Positions 58,599-64,000 of a stretch of DNA of 64,000 nt are shown here, piece by piece. The DNA lies in contig JXTC01000260.1 of assembly GCA_002914845.1 (NCBI GenBank), positions 161,367 through 225,366 of the forward strand, in the 5' to 3' direction. The notes beneath the pieces were generated by a model. The model had not been told where the DNA came from and ran no database searches. It saw only the letters and a program-made list of their open reading frames with translations. The stretch's first letter is position 1. Each line of letters starts with the position of its first letter. Origin of the DNA: Trema orientale. Lineage: Eukaryota > Streptophyta > Magnoliopsida > Rosales > Cannabaceae. Both the position numbers and the translations under genes were made by a program.

Positions 58599-60369
58599 GT
58601 TTGGTTTAAATGGTTACAACAATATTTACCCATGGATGGTTACAATGGTTTAAGCCCTTAGATCTAATATCCTACAGTGGTGATTAGTTTGGTGGTTGGC
58701 CAAAAAAATTTAATGCTGACCAAAAAAATTTAATGCTATCACTACTTTTTTAAGTACCCATCCATGGTCACAAATAAATTGTAACCATTGAGAAGTCTTC
58801 CATATATATATGCGCATATTAAAATAGAAAATATGGAAAAAAAGAAAAAACTTTGTGTATTGTATTTTCATTTGTGCTTCCATACTTGTTCCTAAATTGT
58901 AGCTAGCTTAATTTCGTTTCAAAAAAAAAAAATTAAAATTGTAGCTTAATTCTGCTATGTAACAATTTCAAAAAAAAAAAAAAAATTTCTGCTACATTAC
59001 ATTTTGTAAAGCTAAGCATAAAGTAATTTCTAGTCTCGGCAGTTAGCTTTGTCATACTTGCAATAAGGCCATGTTTACTAATCAATATTGGAAATGAGTG
59101 AAAAAGAAATGGAAGGAAAAAAGAATGTATGAGAATGAGAAACAATAGGTGAGGAAGGTTAAACTTCCTTTGATGTATTTACATACTAATCAGCTACACA
59201 TGAAAGAGAATATCATCCCATTTCTCCTTCCCTTTCTTTCTATTATGGATTAGTAAACACGCCCTAAGAGTAGTGGAACAAAAATCAGTCTTTATTAAGG
59301 TGGAATCTACGTGGCTCTCACATAATGAAGGGATGTGATGATCACATTAGCTAGTAGTCTACCTGTATACATAATTCATCCCTATTATTGAAACTGTAAT
59401 ATAGTACTCCACGTGCATAAATAATTCATCACTACTATTGAAATTACAATATGATATGTTAATTTGATGCTGTCCTGCCAGATTACAAGTGTGTTAACAG
59501 GAAACCCTGAAGAAAGAGACCTCATACTCCTTAATAGTACTAGTAGACAGAACAACGTAGATGATCAGGGGGTGGATATCGATATGGAGGGCAACATTAA
59601 GACCTTGAAGGACATTATAAATAAACTAAGCGAAGAAGATAAAGAAAGGTTCGATGAACATTTTTATTGGCATACCAACAATTATGTGGTTGTGGACAGC
59701 ACTTATGGAGATATTCATGGAACTAGTAGTACTATACCAGAAAAATACTTCTTCCCTCGTTCAAATTTTGATTTCCAGAGGCACGTTCATAAGTTCGACA
59801 AGTACTGTAACTTTAGGAGGCTGAAATTAGAATCTAGTGATTTAGAGGTGAATGTTGTCAGGGTGAAGAATTACATGGTAGCTTGGTATCTGCGCAACGA
59901 TCTATTGAACTTGTTCGAAAAACATGGAGATGACATACTTGTCGATGATGGCTCGAAACTTAGTCCAGGAATGAAGAGCCTTGCCTTTCACTTTCTATGT
60001 AGAGTCATATATGACATGGGAAGAACAATGAAGAGAGACATCACTGAAGAGCATCTTAGAGAGTGGTATGGCTACCTCAAGTTTGCGAGGCGTATGGGAT
60101 TGAGAATGATGTTTGTTTATGAAAAACTGGAAAGAGTCAAGGATGATTTCTTCTTTCAAATTCAACCAAGTAGACTTCAATACGACATCCCCAATAAACT
60201 AGTCCAAAAGAAGTCACGGCTACAACAACAGATCCATAAGGTAGAAGCTGACCTTAAGAAATGCAAGGAATATTCTAGCAAGTCTAGTTTACAAAGTTTT
60301 ACACTCACGAAGAAGTCTTACTGGAATGAGGCTTCAAAAGTGCTCAAGCGGCGTACTACTGCCGATTAA
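56867..60369 (+). CDS. DC1-domain (C1-like) protein B with unrecognised C-terminal domain
   Basis: There are two exons, 56867-57430 and 59482-60369, joined in phase 0 across a 2,051-bp GT-AG intron, giving 483 residues. Exon 1 has the same C1-like repeats as gene A: HPFHPNH, RCSTC, YQCEQYPECKFRICGECSA, then FRCVPCNFNIVHLLCGPLP, then HMHPL...YYCDVCEERRDERICVYYCEACKYVAHVHC. Exon 2 has the same unrecognised domain, with FRRLKLESSDLEV, VKNYMVAWYLRNDLLNLF, REWYGYLKFARRMGL and a terminal coiled coil, plus about 30 extra basic residues at the end. Compared with gene A it lacks the long linker after the first DC1 motif. Splice sites and phase are the same as in A, but its intron is about 25 times longer through repeats and MITEs. 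Zinc binding is likely; the ligand and role are unknown. Confidence 0.85.
58563..58596. repeat. (TA)n microsatellite in the DC1-B intron
   Basis: About 17 uninterrupted AT units, directly before a MITE-like sequence. Confidence 0.85.
58597..58800. mobile_element. MITE-like foldback in the DC1-B intron
   Basis: The left side reads AAATGGTTACAACAATATTTACCCATGG. The right side holds TACCCATCCATGGTCACAAATAAATTGTAACCATT, which reverses to AATGGTTACAATTTATTTGTGACCATGG. This is an imperfect inverted repeat. The ends and target duplication are unresolved; the (TA)n run next to it may be part of it. Confidence 0.5.
59066..59265. mobile_element. About 200-bp hAT-like MITE in the DC1-B intron
   Basis: The left end reads AGGCCATGTTTACTAATCA and the reverse of the right end reads AGGGCGTGTTTACTAATCC. 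The internal sequence is also partly self-complementary (AAAAGAAATGGAAGG against CCTTCCCTTTCTTTC). No target duplication was confirmed. Confidence 0.55.
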
Positions 60370-61057
60370 AATGTATCCGATCGAACGTGCCTGAATTTCT
60401 CGTACGACGGGGATTACTTGTTTGAGTTTGAATGTTTCTGTTTAATTTATTTTGTTTTTTCTTTTTCTGATAAAATAATAAGGTTGTATCATCGTGTTGT
60501 ATTGTTTTTGATAGAATATTGGACTTTTAAAACACAGATAACGAAGTTCAGAATGTAATAGTGCGTGTCTGACACTGTAGGTGCAGATCGTTTCAATTTT
60601 TTCTAATGAGAAAAAATTATGCTAATTAATTTGTTAGATATATGTTACATGAATATATATTCCTATATATATATATGGACAATGGAACAACTTGATTTAT
60701 GGATAAGTTCTAACTATAACTGAGGGAACAAAAAAGTTTAATTTCATTCATATACTAGTTTGTCGACCAAACTTTATTTTAATATACCAGCCCAAACCAC
60801 TGCGAATTAGGCCAGCATCTCAGATCCCTGGAGAACAAAACGAGAGCATATTAAGATATTGAAGTTCTCTATTTAAATAGACTGGTGCTAACACTACTTC
60901 CTTTTCCACTTTCATGCATGTCTCACTCTTCGACTAAAATATCTTACATTTTAATAATATATAGCAAATTTTTGATGAGTTTCACATTTCAAGAGATAAG
61001 AGTGTAAAAGAATATATTGCTAGCATAATCCTCTTTAGAATATATACATAGTGAATA

Positions 61058-61605
61058 ACCAAACTGGGTTTGGAGCTGCTTTGCTAACTGAAAACATTAC
61101 AAGGCAGTCCCCTTAGTAGGCTGCCATTTATTACTCCTTAATAGGAGTGGATCCTTGCTTGAACTATGTTTTGTTCAACCAATATGTGAACAATGGCAGA
61201 GCTAGCGAAGAGATCGACCTAAATTGACGAAGAAGGCACAAGATGATGTTAGAACTTTCGTTAGAAACAAAGGAACAAGTCACTGAAAACTAACACTGAT
61301 CAGCTCCAATACCTCAAATTAATGATGGTAAAAGAAACTCTTAAATTACTTCCTCCAGCTTTGCTTCTTCTTCCGAAGAGAAACCATATCACACTTTATA
61401 AGATCAGTGTACGTGGTAATGAATTTCGCAAGAAACCAATAGTGCATATGAATGCTTGGGCGATTGAACAAGACCCCGATTAGGATTTTGAAGGGGTTCA
61501 TCCCAAAGATTCCATTGACTTCGAAAGGCAGCATTCGAGCTGTTGCCATTTGGTTCCGGTCGAAGGCTATGTCCTACTATATATATGGGAACATGCAACG
61601 ACGGG
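61058..61605 (+). pseudogene. Decayed CYP71-type P450 fragment
   Basis: It matches the intact P450 at 36.9 kb from the end of exon 1 (ACTGGGTTTGGAGCTGC...AAGGCAGTCC) through exon 2: ATGGCAGAGCTAGC, AAGGCACAAGATGATGTTAGAAC, GAAACTCTTAAATTA, GAAACCATATCACA, AATGCTTGGGCGATTG and TTGCCATTTGGTTCCGGTCG. Most of the intron is gone, and there are many indels and stops. The end of the haem loop and the C-terminus are missing. It keeps the place that the P450 has relative to SEO in the block at 36.9-54.7 kb. Confidence 0.85.
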
Positions 61606-62055
61606 AAGAAAAGACAACCTCTTAGGTAACGGTCGAACATAAATCGACAATTTCATACGGTCATATCAATGATTTTCTGCCTCAGTTGATTAGATAAATT
61701 TTCAACTTTGCCATTGATTTGTCCAATACATCGTACAACGAAAATAAAGCTAGCTCGCTCAGCTAATTAGCTACCTTGTATGTTCATCACACTTCATTAC
61801 TATTGTTTTAATATTTTTATGGATAGATTCCTGATAGACACGTAATCAAATATTTGAAACCAATAAATTCTTTTTAACTTTACTTTTCTTTGACCAAGTA
61901 TCTTTCTTTCTTTCCTTCTTTCTTTACGCATTGTAACACCATATAGCTTGAAATAAGTTGCCAAACTAAAACAAAAATACAAACAAACAAACAAAAGAAC
62001 TGAGATATCAAAACGAGACGCAAGTCATTGAGGACAAAACGAACAGTTCTCATTC

Positions 62056-64000
62056 TCAATCTAGGCATGGACGGTACTCGATGAACTTCTCCATTACGCG
62101 TCCACACTCGGCACAAACCACACGTTCGGGAATGTCGCCGCTAATCCCAGGCAATATAAGTCTATTGACCTGCTGTATCAGAGGAATATAATGGAGGTAC
62201 TCATCTAGAGCAGGCACGAACCCCATCTCGTCCTCTTTCTGCTTCCACTGGTCATGCTCGGCCAAGCTCCGCAACATCTCTCCCTCATTGCCCATGACCA
62301 TCTCACCGAACCCCCTGCATATCAATGCCCACCCTCGCTCACTGGAGCCATAGCTCAGCATTTTAATGATCCCCCACATTATGGGATCGTTCTCAATGTT
62401 GTCCACCTTGGTCAGCTGTCCCTTAGAGTACCACATGCTCTCCAGCCTAGTCCAAAAGAACCAAATCAGGTTCCAGTCAAGTGCGCTACTCAAGTTCTCT
62501 TTGTGAATCATTTCGATAATGGTATTCACCACTCTCTCCTTGGGTTTGCTCCATCCCACGTAAAGCAACTTCAAGTTGATGCCAGCTTCTCTCGCAACGT
62601 CTTTTGCAATCCTCGTGAATTTCTGAATCCAGTCTACGTCTTCTCCTCCATACAAGCATATGTGTCTTCCTTCTTGGAGCTGAAACAGAGGACTTAAGTG
62701 TATAAATCAATCCATGTTCTTATGTACACGTAAAAACCAGTAATTTTTTATACGTATTTAAGGTATGAAAACTTAACGTACCCAGATAGGCAAATTTGGC
62801 TCGAGGCCGTCAACGAGAAGATCAATGGACCAGCTCATTTCCTCCCACAACAACTTTTCCCTATTGTTGGTAAAAGGGTAGGATATGACTCCCCAGATGC
62901 ACATCATGTGGATGGCATTGTGGTGCACGATTTTACCTTGTGTGTCCATAACCACAAGCATGGGCTTCGTGTTGAAGTTCCACCTCTCTTTGATGTACCT
63001 GATGACAACTGGAGATACCACCGAAGGATGGTGGATGGAGTACCATTCTTCCATTTGGTCTCTCAGGCTTTGAAACAGCCTGTATTTGTCGTCATCCCAA
63101 TAGTCTGCAATTGGGACCCAAACCACCTCGTACTGACTCTCAGCTCTCATCGGGTTGTCCCTCTTTTCACAGTACATCCGCTGCAAGATTGCATATTCGG
63201 ACCCACGTGCGAGTCCAGGGTTTAGATCCGTAATGAACAGTGCTACAATCTTCCTCCTCAATTCATCGGTTGTGATCTATGTCAGCAGGATATCAAGTGA
63301 TAATACGGCAGGAAATTTGTAATTGCCTACACGATAAAAGTTAGAAAACTGAAGCAAAATGAGATTTCAGAACAAACCCTCTTCTTGTTGAGGCAATCGT
63401 AGAGCGCTGGCTGGCCATCGTTGTAGTGGAATAATGCACTTAGAGGCTTTGAGTTATCAATGTGTGCAGTTATGAAAATGCGTCCAAGGGTCTCAAAAGC
63501 TTCATCAGCTTTTCTCTTCTCTGAATCAGACCATTTTTGTAACTTAATTATTAGGTAGAACATAATCAGAAAGCTCTTTTAAATAGTTGTCGTAAGAAAT
63601 ACTTATAACATTCTTATTAATATCCATAGTCAAGATTGAGCACATGTGAGGACTCACTCACCCGTGGCAGGCAACGTGAGGCCAGTGGCTTCCCGCGGCG
63701 GAGTCAGATGCATCGTGCGAAGGTACTCATCCATAGCAGGCACAAACCGAATCTCATCCTCCCTTGTCTTCCACCGCTCGTGCTCTGCCAAGGCCTTGAA
63801 CATGTTTTCCCCACTTCCTTGAACAATCTCATCTTGTCCCCAGCTGATCATGGCCCACCCTTGTTTGTTGTCGCCGTAATTCAGCATTTCAATGATCCTC
63901 TGCATCATGGGATCATTTTGCAGGAGGTTCTCAGTCTTGGTCAGCTGTCTCTTCGAGAACCACATGCCTTCCAGCCTCAACCAAAAGAACCAAATGCGAA
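62056..64000 (-). CDS. SEO-family gene, 3' part with two C-terminal modules, runs off the right edge
   Basis: From the edge: an exon 7 (from beyond 64000 to 63662) with IWFFWLRLEGMW and DEIRFVPAMDEYL. It stops before the Cys-rich tail at a phase-1 donor, ACGG|GTGAGT. It joins in frame to a complete cassette at 63520-63378, 63276-62782 and 62679-62056. That cassette has FHYNDGQPALYDCLNKKR, IVALFITDLNPGL, YEVVWVPIADYW, MLVVMDTQGKIVHHNAIHMM, HICLYGGEDVDWIQKFTRIA, NLIWFFWTRLESMW, and the full tail VVCAECGRVMEKFIEYRPC before the stop. This is a second case of the module-to-module arrangement seen at 43.5-54.7 kb. Its last module is most like module 4 there. How many modules and whether an N-terminal domain exist cannot be seen. 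The role is expected to be as a sieve-element filament protein. Confidence 0.8.

Noticed and set aside
62254..62697. Open frame of 147 codons on the plus strand at the right-edge SEO gene, and similar frames at 44.5, 46.5, 52.1 and 62.9 kb
   Set aside because: All lie opposite well-supported SEO exons and recur at the same place in each module, as expected for shadows of a repeated coding sequence.

Overview
This window looks like nuclear DNA of a eudicot plant. It is very AT-rich, has split genes with GT-AG introns, and carries plant-type retrotransposons, CACTA elements, SINEs and MITEs. Three plant gene families are present: SIEVE ELEMENT OCCLUSION (SEO) phloem proteins, CYP71-type cytochromes P450, and DC1 (C1-like, Cys/His-rich) proteins. 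A rosid of the Rosales type is plausible, but the species cannot be named from sequence alone.

Layout. 1-4.95 kb is nested retrotransposon debris: a gypsy 3' end, a solo LTR with target duplication, and a copia RNase H tail. 4.95-6.9 kb (minus) is an SEO gene reduced to its four N-terminal exons. 7-12.1 kb holds TE fragments, a SINE, minisatellites and CACTA-like repeats. 12.6-14.1 kb (+) is DC1 gene A. 14.3-25.8 kb is a TE nest: a foldback element carrying a SINE, a degraded copia split by a CACTA element, and a non-autonomous gypsy element. 25.8-32.5 kb is arrays of tandem and inverted repeats. 33.5-38.9 kb (+) has a CYP71-type pseudogene followed by an intact paralogue. 39.5-43.3 kb is a large inverted-repeat element. 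43.5-54.7 kb (minus) is the main object of interest. 56.9-60.4 kb (+) is DC1 gene B. 61.1-61.6 kb is a third, badly decayed P450. 62.1-64.0 kb (minus) is the 3' end of another SEO gene that runs off the window.

The order P450(+), SEO(-), DC1(+) recurs, which suggests repeated duplication of a three-gene block with later TE invasion and decay.

The most unusual feature is the SEO locus at 43.5-54.7 kb. After one set of N-terminal exons come four successive copies of the three-exon cassette that encodes the thioredoxin-like and SEO C-terminal domains. Only the last copy keeps the normal Cys-rich tail and stop codon. In the first three copies the last exon breaks off before the tail at a phase-1 GTGAG donor. 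Each of these joins in frame to the next cassette. By hand, 16 exons give one open frame of 1,859 codons including the stop. This predicts a protein with one SEO N-terminal domain and four C-terminal units, where one of each is usual. The partial gene at the right edge has the same cassette-to-cassette architecture. No searches could be run, so family names rest on motif recognition.
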